DNA of 64,000 nucleotides from Adiantum capillus-veneris (GCA_014529385.2 CM043960.1:26303896-26367895); one strand, 5' to 3'. Counted from the first letter of the stretch, positions 19,612-32,246 are shown. Program-made: numbers and translations. The notes: generated from the letters alone by a model not told the origin.

Positions 19612-21035
19612 TTACATTGGCACTATTTCAACCCGACCATCCAACTCTTTGCTTAAAATATCTTTTTCCCTACGCCGCATCAGCTTACGGCCAGCTAGGA
19701 AAAAGGAAAAATCTGAAAGGTCCCTGGGGTCCATTGACTCTTCAATTATGTCGTGCCGCAACTGTAGAAGATTGCATAGCTCCCTTATTGTAACCACCAA
19801 CATTAGGCCATGCTCTTTATCAATCACTTCCACATACAAGGTAGGATTATCTTCCAAACCTACAGAAACCTGGTCCATAGGAATGTACTTACCTCTGAGC
19901 ATTTGTGATCACATATACCAAAAGGAGACTAACAGTGATTGGCTTGCAATCATGTACTTGACAACTACGACCTCGCACCGTATGCCAATCTCTTCCTTTA
20001 CATACCATCCTCTGTCAAGAAGTTTGTCACATGATGACTGCTGAAATGACTTGCACATGAACATAGTTTTTGTAATACGTATATTGTAATTATGAAACAA
20101 CTCTATGAATAGTGCAGCAGGACAAAAGTTTGCAATTCTAACCAGTTTGGTGGGAATAGAGCTACGTAGAGACCTCTGTATATCCTTGTAGAGCTTACTT
20201 CGCATTGCCTCCACCATTGTTTCCTCAGGAACTAGCCAGTCCACAGTGTTCCAATCGGTTGGTAGAGGCACTTTCACCAACATGCCATTCTTATTCCCTG
20301 GGTTGAGTTGGTAGAAGTGGTCATAGAAAAATATTCCTTCATCAGCCAGGCTTTTGCTGCTTCTCCCTGAATACTGTAGAGAACCAATGTGGGCATGAAC
20401 AACAAGGAAGAGGCCTATTATGCACTCCACGGGCTCCCATTGCTCATAAGAAGAGGGATAAACATCTGCAAAATATATAACAAGAGTTAAACTAAGAGTA
20501 TCAATAAGTCAAAATGACAAATCTAATGTAGTTGAGATGTGAAGAATGGAGACATTGCTCATAAGAAGAGGGATAAACGTGCAAAATATATAAGAAAAGT
20601 TATAATGAGAGTATCAATAAGTGAAATGACAAATCAAATGCAGTTCAGATGTCAAGAATACTTACAATTGCAACGTGGTTGATGTATAACTGACACATTT
20701 CCACCGTTTGCTATCACGTCTGGATGGGTATGAACAAGAACTTCCTTTACAGATCTTTTGCCGATTTCAACTTTGAAATCCAACACTTTGGCCTTCCATG
20801 CTGAGCGGTAAACATTGATAGCACTAGACCTCTTGGGTCTTCTTGGTTGCATGAGGACCCATGAACCTTTGTTTATCCTTTGTCCAACCCATTGGTTCTC
20901 TGCACTTATTGAAGTTGATATTGTAATTGAGGATATGCTACTACTTGGCCTTCTAGGCAAAGTGCAGCTGTTGGTAGTTGGTGTGAGAGACCATAAACAC
21001 CTAGAGTTTCTTGGGCGAGAATACGTGGAAGCCAT
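19612..21035 (-). pseudogene. Unknown protein with C-terminal ubiquitin-like fold candidate
   Basis: Exon 1 (21035 to about 20666) starts MASTYSRPRN and ends at a donor gtaagtatt. Exon 2 begins after atattttgcag (about 20463), and the join keeps the frame (..RCNYVYPSSYEQWEP..). Exon 2 runs through VPLPTDWNTVDWLVPEE and CEVVVVKYMIAS to an in-frame TGA (19909-19911), after which the same frame continues to 19612. The last ~80 residues resemble a beta-grasp fold: LYVEVIDKEHGLMLVVTIRE (beta-1/2 and helix start), then FFLAGRKL (like the IFAGKQL strand of ubiquitin) and LDGRVEIV. It ends ..IVPM, with no Gly-Gly. The rest is not recognised. It is convergent with the H3-Ulp1-FCP1 gene; a functional link to the protease is inference. 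Confidence 0.45.
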
Positions 21036-22135
21036 AGCTCTCAGAGAAAAGCTTTAGTGGAGGGAGATTCACTTTGAAATCATTCTAATGGAGGGAAAGT
21101 GTTTTAGAATTCCAATATCTTGTGCGGGCTTAATGGTCACCCTCCAGTACGTTAATGACCATAAGAGAATATCAGCAGTGGGACCACACACGCACCTAAC
21201 AGCTCGGTAAAAGCAAGGAAGTTACGATGCCACAATCCTAGATTCGTGAAAGTTTTTAGGGTATTTTTCTATTTTTTGAGTCTTTCCACGTACTTTCCTA
21301 CGTAACGTAGCCCTCCTGCTCATTGGACGCGCTCTATTTTTCTCTCTCCTTCATATGGCCCTCCAAATGACCTCCGAAATTTTCTAATGCAAAGGCTCAA
21401 GAATTGCATTCAAGAGAATGTGTACATTTTAGTGCATGTGCCCCAATATAGAGGGCATGTGCACTTACAGTAGGAGCTGAGGGTCATGACCGGGTGAGCC
21501 AATATAGGATATGTGACAATTTTGTTGAAGATATTATTAACGACTTCTTTGAGCCTAAGCCATCCTCTTAAAGACAAGATAATATTTTTCATGCAATGGC
21601 CAAAGGTGGATCTAGGTGCTTATCAATGCCTATTTTGTGGTAGCTATAATCATGCAATGGGGGAGTGAAAAGCCTTATGGTGTGAATTCAGGTCAATTTG
21701 GACAAATCATGTGCTCTCGCATTCCAACCATAAGTTGCACAATATGCAAAGCAACAACATGTTGCCTAATGAGTCAAATCCCAAATGACCAACTTTCACT
21801 GTGTGCTTGCAATGACGACTACATCAAACATTGTCCAACCTCAGGAGACTTTAACCCAACGAATGTGCATGTGATGACCGCTATACCAAAAATTGTGCAT
21901 CCCAAGGATACTTCAATCCAACTAAGAAAACGTAACAAGTTGAACTCAATTGTACCATAGAGAGGCCAATTCTAGCACCAATACAAGTGGTGGTGTAGAT
22001 AGAGACTTGGCACAACATCCACAAGGAAAACTTTTCATGTGCTCTAAATTCTTTCATCCACACTAGTTGGAAGATTTCCTATGAATCTTAGACAAAGAGT
22101 CGGAGAGAAAGAAACTAGTTTTCCAAATGTTTCTA
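21036..22135. other. No gene recognised; possible zinc-knuckle remnant
   Basis: The stretch 21,060-21,600 shows nothing I can name. A 114-codon plus-strand ORF (21616-21960) has spaced Cys/His pairs (CTICKATTCC, LCACNDDYIKHC) loosely like gag zinc knuckles of old retroelements, but the spacing is not regular. I treat it as a remnant at best. Confidence 0.3.
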
Positions 22136-22139
22136 GAGT

Positions 22140-22624
22140 AGGCCCGGCCAATTTTTGTTTTGGTGTGTTTTTAGGGGTATCTTGAAAGATCCCCTTTTGT
22201 CTTTAAGAAAAAGTGGGCAGGCGAAAAGGGAAGCCGATGGCACGTGGAGAGAGAGAGAGAGAGAGAGAGACCCTGTTGTGCATCTGTCAAGTGCAGATTT
22301 TTCGGCTCTGGAGCTCGATGGGCATTGGGTCGTAGGTGGAGGACAGTCGTGCAAGTCGAGATGCACCTATAGGTAGGTTGCTAGGGACAAAGGCGACGCA
22401 CGAGAGAGAGGCAGGAAGCGAAAGTGGAGATGTGACACCCGAGTGCAGCCATGGCGAATGCTTGTAGTTGCAGAAGGGTGTTCCTCCCTAGAGATTAAGT
22501 AAGTAACCATTGTGAAGGCCATGTCGTTCAGTTCTTGCAGTGTCTGTCTCTTTTGTTCATCGTGTCATGTTCCTTGGTGTTGGAGCCGCCATGCAAGCAA
22601 CAACATAGGAGGGTGTGCATAGAG

Positions 22625-22704
<80 letters not shown>

Positions 22705-23190
22705 CTCACAGTAAGGCTCTAGCAATGCCTGGCCGTCAGTGCTGCACCCTAGGCCGCAGTGCTCGGCAAGGAAGAAACGTGCGGTCCCTTTCTTGCCTAC
22801 ATCACGTCTCATGAAGATGTAAAGACCCCAATTGCGATCCTTGCTGCAAAGATTGACCCCCCTGCTCTCACACAGAAGTTCATATATGCTCTCAAGCCCA
22901 AACCAAAGAGACCTTTTTTGTTGCACAATTTCTCAAGTAGATAGAGGGACATCTCTCTGTGACACGAGCGCATGCAGGCACAAGTGGCAAGAGGGATTGC
23001 GTGCTCGTCGTCCTATGGGAGGTGCAAGTCCTCACACTGAAAGCACCTGGTATACGAGACAACCATTTTTTCGACCGGGATGGTAGTCTGTGGGAACGGT
23101 GCTAGGGTTGATGGCGACAAGTTTTGGTTTGTTTCGCTTTCAAATGTTTAGATTCCTAGGAATCTAAGTAAGAAATTAATTGAGATTAAA
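22140..23190. repeat. Copy 1 of a diverged repeat rich in AG/CT tracts
   Basis: Starts around atcttgaaagatcccc and ends around ttcgctttcaaatgtttag, agattcctaggaatctaa and aattaattgag. A related order (ctcgaaagatcctccc, (AG)n blocks, gcttccaagtttccag, gattccaggaatctgg, aattaattaatgg) occurs across about 25605-27250, so these look like two diverged copies of one dispersed repeat. It contains (AG)n at about 22251-22270 and (CT)n at about 22627-22701. Confidence 0.45.
22627..22701. repeat. (CT)n microsatellite, about 75 bp
   Basis: Uninterrupted TC/CT tract; ORFs through it are artefacts. Confidence 0.95.
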
Positions 23191-23354
23191 GAATAAACCT
23201 TGACCATCTAGTTTAAGTATTCACCTAATGATTTGTTAAAGGATGTGTCCAAAACAAAAGTTAAGATGTTCCTAAGGTAGAGGAGCTATAAATCAACCTA
23301 CAAAAAGTCTCTTCCAAGACACAAAGAAAACTTAGATGTGGGCATCACACACAA

Positions 23355-23575
23355 GACTCCAAACCCCAAAAGAAAATCAAGGATAAGGGGAATGGTAATG
23401 AAATTGAAACATCAAATGCAAGCTCCCATGAATTCATAGATCTAGAAGCACACAAGGCTCCATAGCCCAAAAGAAACTCCAGGATAAGGGGAATGGTGAT
23501 GAAATTGAAAAATCAAATGCAATCTTCCATGAATCCATAGATCTAGAAACACAGTAAAGGCTCCAAAGCCCAAAA
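23355..23575 (+). repeat. Tandem repeat, unit about 105-110 bp, two copies
   Basis: Copies share ggataaggggaatggt, atgaaattgaaa, atcaaatgcaa, ccatgaat and catagatctagaa in the same order, with the unit beginning around ggctccaaagcccaaaag. It lies in a degenerate, probably formerly coding (gag-like) stretch. Confidence 0.75.
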
Positions 23576-25500
23576 GAGAACCTAGGGAGGTCATTGTCAT
23601 GTCATCCCAAGAACAACCCACAGAGAAACCTAGAGTCCCCAAGGCATCAAAAGAGTCTTAAGGGGTTGAGAGGACTGAAAAAGACAAACCTAAGGCACTT
23701 CAAGGAATTTTCAGTGTGTTCAATATGTAGCTTTAGTAGGTTCCATGGTGATTGATAAGTTGGAAGATGGTCTTAACACTAGTAAGCTAGCTTTGAAGGC
23801 TAGAGTAGCTATTACCAAGGATCTACTAGACAAGTTGAAGGAATTTCCTTGTGCTCTTGAGAAAATTGCAAGATTCTCCTTCAACCAAAAGTTGATGAAG
23901 ACCACACAAGCCATGCTTGATCTATTCCCTCTGGTGTTCGGGAAAATTCATTTTCACAAACATACAAAAAACCCTATAAGACAAATCTGAACCGAAAATT
24001 TACAATACTAGCTAGTATTTTTGCAAAATTACACTATTTTTCATGTATTTTAAGCGGAATTTTCTCCTTCTTGCCCTCCCCTCAACCGGATACTTTGATT
24101 TTGCAACCGGCTCAAGGCTAACACTGATTCCCTCCAAAGAAACCCAAGCAAGCGCCTTCATTGAGTATAATGCTAGAATAAGAGGAAAACTCAAAAGAGT
24201 CTAAACTAGGTGGGGTTTAAAAATGTATGTCAATCAATAAAATACCCAAAACTTTGTTGGGGCACTACAACCAAGAATTACATCAATTCTTGATGAGGAT
24301 CCTATAGTTGAAAGGGAGTGCATTGACAAGTCCTTAGGTAGGGACCTTCGGTCAACACACTCTATGCTAAGCTTGTAGGAAAATTTCCTCCTATCCATAC
24401 ATCACCTGTTGCACATCAATAGGAGATCAAACAAGAAGAAGAAAACTTTCCAAAGCTAGATTCCAAGATGGCCAATGAGTCGGGGAAACAAGTGAGAGAT
24501 AAGAATGACAAAGAGCATCCAACTCCTCCACCCTTGGAATCAATGTCCGGGAAAATTTTATTTTTTCAAACATACAAAATTCCTTTCTTTGAATTTGCCA
24601 AGAGGAAATTCTAGAAAATTATGTTTATTTTTTGGGTTTTTACACTGTTTTTCTCTATTTTGGGGCGAAATTTCTCCTTTTCTACTTGCCCTCAACCAGC
24701 ATATTTGAAATTGAAAATGACACGATATTAAGGTGAGATACATTTTTTCATGAACATTGCTTGGATGCCTTGAATCAACAAATATAACAAACTTGGTGAC
24801 TTGAGCTCGAGCTACACTTCTTGATTTTGTAGGAAAGTAGGAGGCTAAATCAAAGATAGTGCATGTGCAAACTAGTAAAGAGCCGACTATTAAAGGAAAG
24901 GACACTAGGGTAAAGGGCCAATTAAAAACCCGGTACCTGCAATGGGACTCGTGGCCCCCCAAGTTTAAAAGAGAGTTGAATTATTGTTGGTATAACAAGC
25001 GTGTAGTGGTGGAGTGGATAGCTCATGTGACAATTAGATCTTAACCATTAGATCTTGGTTCATACCTTGTGGCTCTGTTTTCACCAAAGAGAGGCTCCTT
25101 TCACATGGCGGTTTTTTGTTACACAAAAAATTTCAACTGCTCTGGTGCGTCTTGTGCACATCACGGACTGAAGCGTCGCTTTTACTCTCTGCGCGCCTTG
25201 CAACACTTTTTCGATTGAGCTTCTCAGATTGAAAATCTGTGAAGCATGCACTTCAAAATTTATCCTTCTTCTTAGGGGGCCTTAACTTGGCCCCTTTACC
25301 CTAGTGACTGGCAAGTTGTAATGTCCGCCCCAAGGACACGCATCCTTCCTCTAGAATATTTATGGAAGACAAGGCCTAAACTATAGGAGAATATTGGCAC
25401 CCACAAAACATTCACGACTCACTAAATTTCGTACTAAACATTGGGTTGACCAACAGTTCTAGAAACTAGTATAGCAAAGGAAGGCCACAAAGGCAAAAGC
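23576..25500. other. Degenerate repeat sequence, no intact gene
   Basis: An ORF of 81 codons (23745-23990, MVIDKLEDGLNTSKLAL..) is charged and helical and may be a fragment of a retroelement gag. A block at about 23935-24120 (ggaaaatt, aaacatacaaaa, ttttctccttcttgccct, ctcaaccgg) recurs diverged at about 24548-24715, so a second repeat pair is present. Nothing else recognised. Confidence 0.35.
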
Positions 25501-25539
25501 TAGTGCCAATCCACAAGGTATCCTGGGAAAAAAAAAAGA

Positions 25540-26203
25540 ATGGAACACAATCTTTCGTAGGTCCTCCCAAAAATATTTTTGGGAAGGAGGTGAATTAAGG
25601 AGAATCTCGAAAGATCCTCCCAAGGCTTAAGGGGAAGCTTAAGGGCGAAAGTTGATAAAGGCAAGGATCTGGAGAGATGACAGGTGGAGAGAGACTGGTT
25701 GTAGGTGGAGTGTGCGCCATTAAAAAGAAAAGGGAAAACTATCAAAATATCGTTTTAATTTGAAAAAATTCCCAAAATATCCCTCAGATTTCAAAATTTT
25801 CAAAAATTCCCTTGTTAGAGATTTTTTTACCTTTATTCTTTTTGCCAATTGAGATCCGTTTTTGAGTGCTTAGGATGGAATTTATCGGAAAAAAAGGCAA
25901 TTGTGTCTAAAAAGCATGAGAAGGTAGGGATAGGGTCCGTTTTGCCAGGCCGCACAAGAGACTACGGCAATTGCTCGTGGTGGCAGGGAGCGCGAGGGGG
26001 AGCAATTGCAATCGTGTGCACAATCAAGAGGAGACAAAGTTGGAGACGAGGCAATTTGCAGCTGATTTGGGTGCAATAGCTTTGCTTTTGAGGGACTGAT
26101 TCTTTGCTTGCAGGAGTGTATTCAACGCATTTCATGGAGGCTTTGCCTAGACAACATGCAAGGGGCGATCGGAGAGAGGGATTTGTGCCATGGCGTGCAG
26201 ATG

Positions 26204-26246
<43 letters not shown>

Positions 26247-27250
26247 CCATGACAGGACTCTGAGTGGAGCCTTCTGCAAAACTGACGGGTATAACGAGAC
26301 CGAGGGGGAGAGGCGAGTACAAGGAGGTAGGGCTTTCGAAGACGGAGCTGCAGCAGGGAAGTTGAGCTGGGGGGTGGAAGTTCTCCATGGTCTTGAGAAG
26401 GGAGAGCTTGATGACGGGGAGAGGTGGGGGGTCGCCTGCGGGCAGGGTTCGAAGCAATAGAAGAGCTGAGTAGAGGTAGAAGGACGCTCTGTGCGTGCAT
26501 GGAAACATGGGAGACAGGGCATGCGATGCTTTTGCCAGCTAAGCGAGAGAGAAATGGGAAACGAAATCTATCCAGATTGGATAGATTTCAGTTAATTATG
26601 TCCCTCTAATTTTAAACACATTAGTTTTAACACGAATCTCTGGGGATGCCGATATGGCTTAGAGGAAGAAAAACGGTGAGCATGGCACGTGTGGAGAGAG
26701 AGAGAGAGAGGGAGATGACGTGTGGAGACAAAGGCGATTTTTTGTAGTTCGCGAGAGAGACGGCTAAGGGAAAACCGGATCAGAGAGGAGCCACCAGTTG
26801 AGTGAGAGGCATGGCGGCGGAACGCAGGCAAAGTGCAAGGGCTAAGAATGAAGCGAGGCCAGGCAAATGCGTCTCTCTCTCTCTCTCTCTCCCCTCCGTG
26901 TCCTACGTTGCCTCCTGCAACTCAGTGCTTCTGCACAGAAACAGAGAGGCTTTTTCTTCGCATAGGTGTTAAGCATGGGGTTGCCACTCAGACGGCCATC
27001 TCTCTCTCTCTCTCTCAGGAGAGGCAGCACACTAAGCTCCTCCAAATGATTCGTGAGGACCAGCGGCGGGCAGGCATTGTTTCAGCCTGGTGTGATGACA
27101 ACGACAGAAGGGGGAGCAAGGAAAGTCTACACAAGGTTGGCGATGGTGATGCGGCGCAGGTCTGCAGGATGATGAAGATGGCGGCGACGACGTTTTGGTT
27201 TTGCTTCCAAGTTTCCAGATTCCAGGAATCTGGAGCACTAATTAATTAAT
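25540..27250. repeat. Copy 2 of the diverged AG/CT-rich repeat
   Basis: Related in order of blocks to 22140-23190 (see there). Contains (AG)n at about 26207-26246 and 26695-26711, and (CT)n at about 26871-26891 and 27000-27018. ORFs here are low complexity or overlap the tracts. The remaining part to about 27,600 is AT-rich with a run of about 20 As (about 27477-27496), and shares aacatgtacaaac-, caaaatacgca- and gcctattttag-like blocks with about 59,480-59,570. Confidence 0.4.
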
Positions 27251-27662
27251 GGGTTGCGCAAAGACCGAAAAATAGAACGTATCATTGCTACAAAAGATTT
27301 TGTGATCCAAATCTTGCAAAAATTGACAAATAGGCTTTAATTGTCAAGTACAAACTATCAGTAACTAGAAATAGCCAAATTGCTAACGCGCCTATTTTAC
27401 TTTAACCCATAATTTCACAAAACTTTGTAAGAACACTCTATACAACATGTACAAACATACTATGCCCAATGTTTCCAAAAAAAAAAAAAAAAAAACAGGT
27501 TTTGCCACTTTCCAAAATACGCACGCCTATTTTAGATTGGCTCAGAACAAAATTTATGTCACATGTAGCCCTTGACTTGATGAATGCAAAACTCACAATT
27601 GTGAGTGAATTATATTGAACAGCCCAAAAAATTACAAGGTCTTGTCATGCTCTTTTTGAGCC

Positions 27663-30015
27663 ATGACATCATCCCGGGACTATAATTACATCGGCTATGA
27701 GGGCAGACACCCCCACCAACCTGCCCCCTCCTCCTCGATACACAAGGTCCATAAACTTGTCCTTATGAGATCTTTTATTTACCGATTGCCAAGATTTTCC
27801 CCCGTATTAGGCATTCCATCTGCTGTCAACAAGGCACAAGTAGTCCTAGACCAATCCTCCGAGTGTTGCTTGCACCCAAGCGTCCATAATAGCACTTTGC
27901 TTTCTTGAGTAATTTCTGCGAAGCTTGCCACCTCAAAACCTCCTTCAAACACATGGCGGTTCCTTGTCTTCCATACATTATGTAAGAAGAAGTATCTAAC
28001 GATTTGAGTGCTCATGAGGAGGGCAGGACTTCCTGCATTCTTACCTCCAAGGAATAGGTCAGTCTTGAAGAAACTAATTTTCCATGTTCTTTGGACCCAC
28101 TTGCATATTTTCCCTGTGAGGCCTTTGATAGTTGGGTAGTCCATGAATAGGTGGGCCAGATCTTCACTAGCCATCCTACACCCCAAGCATCGATCTGACC
28201 CAATCCCTCTCTCTTGAATCTTCACCCCCGTCGGTAGAGCACCCCACATTACCTTCCATAGAAAAACCTTCATATGTTGCGGAACCTTTGGCTTCCATAT
28301 GTTCTCCATTACTTGCTCCCACCTTTCCTCCGGCCATTGCTTTTTCCATAGCTTGTTAAGGGGGCTAGACCAATTCTTCTTATGCATCATTGTCTGATAG
28401 ATGCTTTTAGGATGGGGTTTCCATAAGAGTTTGCTTCCGGGCCATTTCCAAGCATTCCATTCCAACTTCGAATCATAGATTGGCATCACTAAATTGTCAA
28501 GCTCTTTCATCACTTTGTGGACAAGCAAGACCTCCAAGCTATTGAGTTGGTACTGGGTAACCAAAAGGTCAGTGGTTTTCCAACTCTTGTTGCCACTGTC
28601 CAAGAAGTGCCCAAGTCGCTTCAGACCCTTATTATTCAGTTTCCTAGCTGTCTCAATCCAATAGGGAGTTTGTGGCGGATCTACAACTTTGGAAAGCCAG
28701 GTGGACCAATGTAAAATGGAGTTCTTGAAGTATCTAACTTCTTCCCCCCACTTTAAGACTCCTGCTACTCTATTGCATTTTCTTATCAATTCTCCTGAGC
28801 TGCCACCCAGTTTTAAGGTAGACCACACCGGGGCGAACAGTTTGTCATGAACCTCCACCCCTATCCACTTTCCACCATTCAAGCCAAGTTTAGCTGCTTC
28901 TATCATATCTCTGACCATGACAGCCCAAACTTGATCCTGTTTAGCCAAGGAAACAAAAAAATTGGCGCAACAAGCTTCTGCATGGGCCACAGGGTTGAGA
29001 ATTCCGAGGCCTCCTTGATTCACCGGCCGAGCAGCTGATTCCAAACGGGCCCATTGCCATGGCCTGGAGGATTTCGTGTTGTTTTTTCATAAAAACCTTT
29101 TTACTGGTTTTAAGAACTCTTTCCAGTGACACTTAGCCATCTTGAGAAGCGGGCTAGTGAAGATAATGTACGGAATCATAAAGGCATTCATCACTTTTAT
29201 CCGACTTGGGAATGGGAGCAGAGCATACTCCCACCTACTCATTTTTCTTTTGATTTTTTTCAAGCACCCACTCAGCTCTTTGCTTGTGAGTTACGTCCAC
29301 CCCCAAGGGGGCTCCTAGATGTCTGAAAATATTCCCTTTTGTGACAATCTCCCCGACCAGACAGAAGGGTCAAATGAGTCATTTTTCGATAGGGAGATCA
29401 GCCTTGACTTCTCTATATTACACTGGGATCCCGAAGCTACTGAGAATATTTGTACAATCTCCAGAGCTTTTCTGATGACCTGGGGGCACACCTTCAAGAA
29501 GAGGAGAGAATTGTCTGCAAAAAGTTTTGCTAGGAGTTGGCTATTTCCTGGCAAAGCAAGGCCTTGAAATTCTCCTCGTTCTGCACTAGCTTCGAGCGTC
29601 GTGATTAAAGGATGTGATCCTATGGCAAAAAGAAGGGGGGCCAGAGGGCATCCGTGCTTAATAGACCTTTTGACCTCAAAAGAGCCCACAATTCTATCGT
29701 TGAATAGGAGCTCTGACTGGCTTCCAGCCCCTAGTACGCGTACCAACCGACATAGATGAGGCCCAAAGCCCATAGCTTCCATGACGGCTTCTATATATGT
29801 GCATGTTATTCTGTCATAAGCCTTGTCCATGTCTAGCTGCAGTAGAATGCACTCTTGCTTTGTGACAGTTGCGTATTCGATGCCCACCATTACTGCCAAG
29901 ATGTTATCATAAATGGACCTTCCTTTTATGAACCCATGTTGATGGGGAGAGATGATCTTGGTTAGTAAGGGGGCTAGTCTGAGGGCTACTGCCTTAGCTA
30001 TAATTTTGTAGGCTA
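27663..30015 (-). pseudogene. LINE (L1 type) RT C-terminal half and zf-RVT domain
   Basis: Minus-strand reading continues an ORF2 whose first half is at 55105-56744; the chromovirus (element A) split it. From high to low coordinates: YKIIAKAVALRLAPL and HGFIKGRSIYDNI, then LLQLDMDKAYDRI (motif A), KHGCPLAPLLFAI (motif B), and AKLFADNSLLFL at motif C, where the second Asp of FADD is Asn. A zf-RVT-type region follows with VPQHMKVFLWKVMWGALPTG, RCLGCRMASEDLAHLFMDYP and a W-rich tail. Frames change around 29,045-29,315. No poly-A or poly-T tail is visible near 27,660, so the 3' end may be lost. Inactive because of the insertion, the Asp-to-Asn change and the frameshifts. Confidence 0.85.
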
Positions 30016-30020
30016 TCGAC
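30016..30020. repeat. Left target-site duplication of element A (imperfect)
   Basis: TCGAC precedes the left LTR; CTGAC follows the right LTR (55100-55104). The two differ by two C/T changes and could both come from CCGAC, which would also restore a good LINE reading frame across the site. Confidence 0.55.
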
Positions 30021-30182
30021 TGTTAGGACAAGGGCAAGGCCAGGGAGTCATGGACTGGGCCAAGGGCCGGACTAGGAAATGTGGAAAGGGAATCCAGCTA
30101 CGGCAAAGGGCTAGGAGAATTGCCTATATAGTGGGAGGTTGGGAGGTGGATTCTAGGCTCTAGTCACCCCTAGGCTTTATGC
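30021..30182 (+). repeat. Left LTR of element A (about 160 bp)
   Basis: Starts TGTTAGGACAAGGG and is nearly the same as 54937-55099 (TGTCACGACAAGGG..). Shared blocks include tcatggactgggccaaggg, ctatatagtgggaggttggg and acccctaggcttta. It contains a TATA-like ctatatag about 50 bp before its end. Very short for an autonomous gypsy element. Confidence 0.85.
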
Positions 30183-30200
30183 TGGTATCAAGAGCAAGGT
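30183..30200 (+). promoter_or_regulatory. Primer binding site of element A
   Basis: TGGTATCAAGAGC directly after the left LTR. It resembles the initiator-Met tRNA complement TGGTATCAGAGC with one extra A. Confidence 0.75.
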
Positions 30201-30978
30201 TTTATTCTAGGCAAGAGGGGTGGGTCGTGGACCACTCCTTTTGTTAGGCATGCACATGCAAGCTTTATGGGAAAGGGATTTGGAGGCGGGCATGGCCGCC
30301 TGCTAAGCCACAGAAAAAAAGCACCTACTGAGCGTGTGCAGTCGGGCTTGGCCGACGGAGTGAGCAAAGCTCGACCTCCTCCCTTGCGAGCGCTCTTGAA
30401 CTCATCCAAAGCGTGCTGCCCCTGCAAGAAATTCTTGCTTCTTTAGCGACCTCAGTGGAGCACCACACGGGGTGCTACGATCTTCTTCGATGAGCCAAGG
30501 CGGCTTGCAGCAGCGCCATCGCCATAAACAGGCGATTCGTTTTCACATAGGGCTTGCCCTAAGGTCCAAAAGTGGACGTTTTTTTTATCTAAGGGGGAAT
30601 GCCCACCCGACATGCAAAGGATACCCCCCAAGCACGCCGTCGACCTCACTTGAGGGTGCAACCAGGACGAAGGCACTCCGAAAGGGAATCCGTTTGTTGC
30701 ACACAAGCTTAAACTGTAGAAAATTTTGATTACCCCCTTGGTGTCCGGAATTAATACGTACCTTGAAACCTTAAGCCGCTCCACCAAAGCTACTCGGTAA
30801 CCTTGAACGGGTGAATTAACAAGCTTGGAGTACCAACCGAATTACCAGTCGCTTCAAGCTTGGAACACGAACGTAATTAGTACAACTAATTACCTATTGC
30901 GGTGCATCATATGACGACAGGATTATTTTTTGACTCCAGGTATTTTTCCTTCTATTTCTTCCATTGCACAGTGTTGCC

Positions 30979-32246
30979 ATGGATTTAGATATCAATATGA
31001 CTTTTGATTTCGAGCATCATATGCCTGATCCTGTCCATGATGGCTGGTGGCCGGATGCTCTCACAGAGAGTGCCCGCGACGCTACGGTGGGTGACGACGC
31101 TTATGAACTGCTTGAAATTCAAGAATTTTGTGCACTTCAGGCACGCATATTCGTCATGGAAGGAAATTTTGCATCTTTAAATGAAAATGTCACTAAATTA
31201 TCTACATTAGTGATACAACTTACGCAGCAGTCAGTAGGCCAAGGGCCTTGTTGACACACACATGCATGAGCAAACTGCTACTCAGGGGCAAGGCCCTTCT
31301 GATCATGGATAGGGTCCATCCTCAGATTATTTGCACATTCTCATTGCAAAGGAGGTGGATGAGTTGTTGAAAAACACCAAACCACCGACTTTTAAGAGAG
31401 AAGACAGAGATTGCAATAAGGATGCACTGAATATCTTTCTCAGCAAAGTGGGATAGAATTCACGCCTTACGGCGTACTCTGGAAGCAGTCAGAGCACTGC
31501 AAACAAGCTTGACTATGGAAGGCAAGGCCTACAAGTGGTGGATGTCTCTCAAGGAGAATAATATCATACCACAGAGTTGGGTAGCCTTTGAGGCTATGTT
31601 TCGTAAAGAATTCTTGCCTACAAATGAGGCAGATCGGAATTGGACGTCTTGGGAACGTATTCCATGCGCCAACACCCATCACTACTTGAATATATGTCTC
31701 ACTATCAGGATGTTATCCTCAAGTTGGAAGGACTAGACACATTTCAGCAAGTACGTGGGTTTATCTGCGGTCTAACACCAGAGCTTAAGAAGCATGTCAA
31801 GACTCAAGACACCAGAGCTTAAGAAGCACGTCAAGACTCTTAAGCTCTGACACCAGAGCTTAAGAAGCACGTCAAGACTCAAGACCCTAAAACACTTGAG
31901 GAAGTCATAGTGAAAGCACACATTCATGATGATCTAGATGAAAATAAATCACATAATAATCACGTGCCTGCTAATACACAGGGTAATACACGCACACAAT
32001 ATGGACACAATAAAAGGAAATTTATAGTATCCAATTCTGAAGCAGCTAAAAAACCCAAGGGGTCCAGAGGTCCTCTCTCTCCTAAGGATTTTGATAAGGC
32101 TAAAAAAGAGAAATTATGTTTTCAATGCTTGGGAAAGCGGTCATGGAAAAAAGGATTGTCCCAAGGGAAAATCTGCTACCCATGGCAAGGAGAAAGCAGT
32201 TCACACGGTGCAACTTTTGCCTCTTGAGTCTTCCTCACGATTCTCT
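30979..32246 (+). pseudogene. Element A gag (broken)
   Basis: Begins MDLDINMTFDF at 30979. After breaks the frames read YKWWMSLKENN and FRKEFLPTNEADR, typical of retrotransposon gag, then HQDVIL-like text and AKKEKLCFQCLGKR. The zinc knuckle is split between two frames: CFQC in one and GHGKKDCPKGK in the other, overlapping near 32130, which points to a one-base indel. Stops around 31254 and 31823 also interrupt it. It lies between the PBS and the protease and would normally form the capsid. Confidence 0.7.
31779..31882 (+). repeat. Tandem repeat within element A gag, about 3 copies
   Basis: The block caccagagcttaagaagca plus gtcaagact occurs at about 31779, 31809 and 31851, with a short inverted part (cttaagctctg) between copies two and three. 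It shifts or lengthens the gag frame and looks like a slippage event. Confidence 0.8.

Noticed and set aside
21616-21960. Gag zinc-knuckle gene.
   Set aside because: Cys/His spacing does not fit C-x2-C-x3/4-H-x4-C, and no adjoining gag or RT was found; listed only as a possible remnant.
27477-27496. Poly-A run as the LINE tail.
   Set aside because: The LINE is on the minus strand, so its tail should appear as poly-T on the plus strand. This run has the wrong orientation.
30183-30200. A tRNA gene at the TGGTATCA sequence.
   Set aside because: It is only the short complement of a tRNA 3' end directly after an LTR, i.e. a primer binding site.
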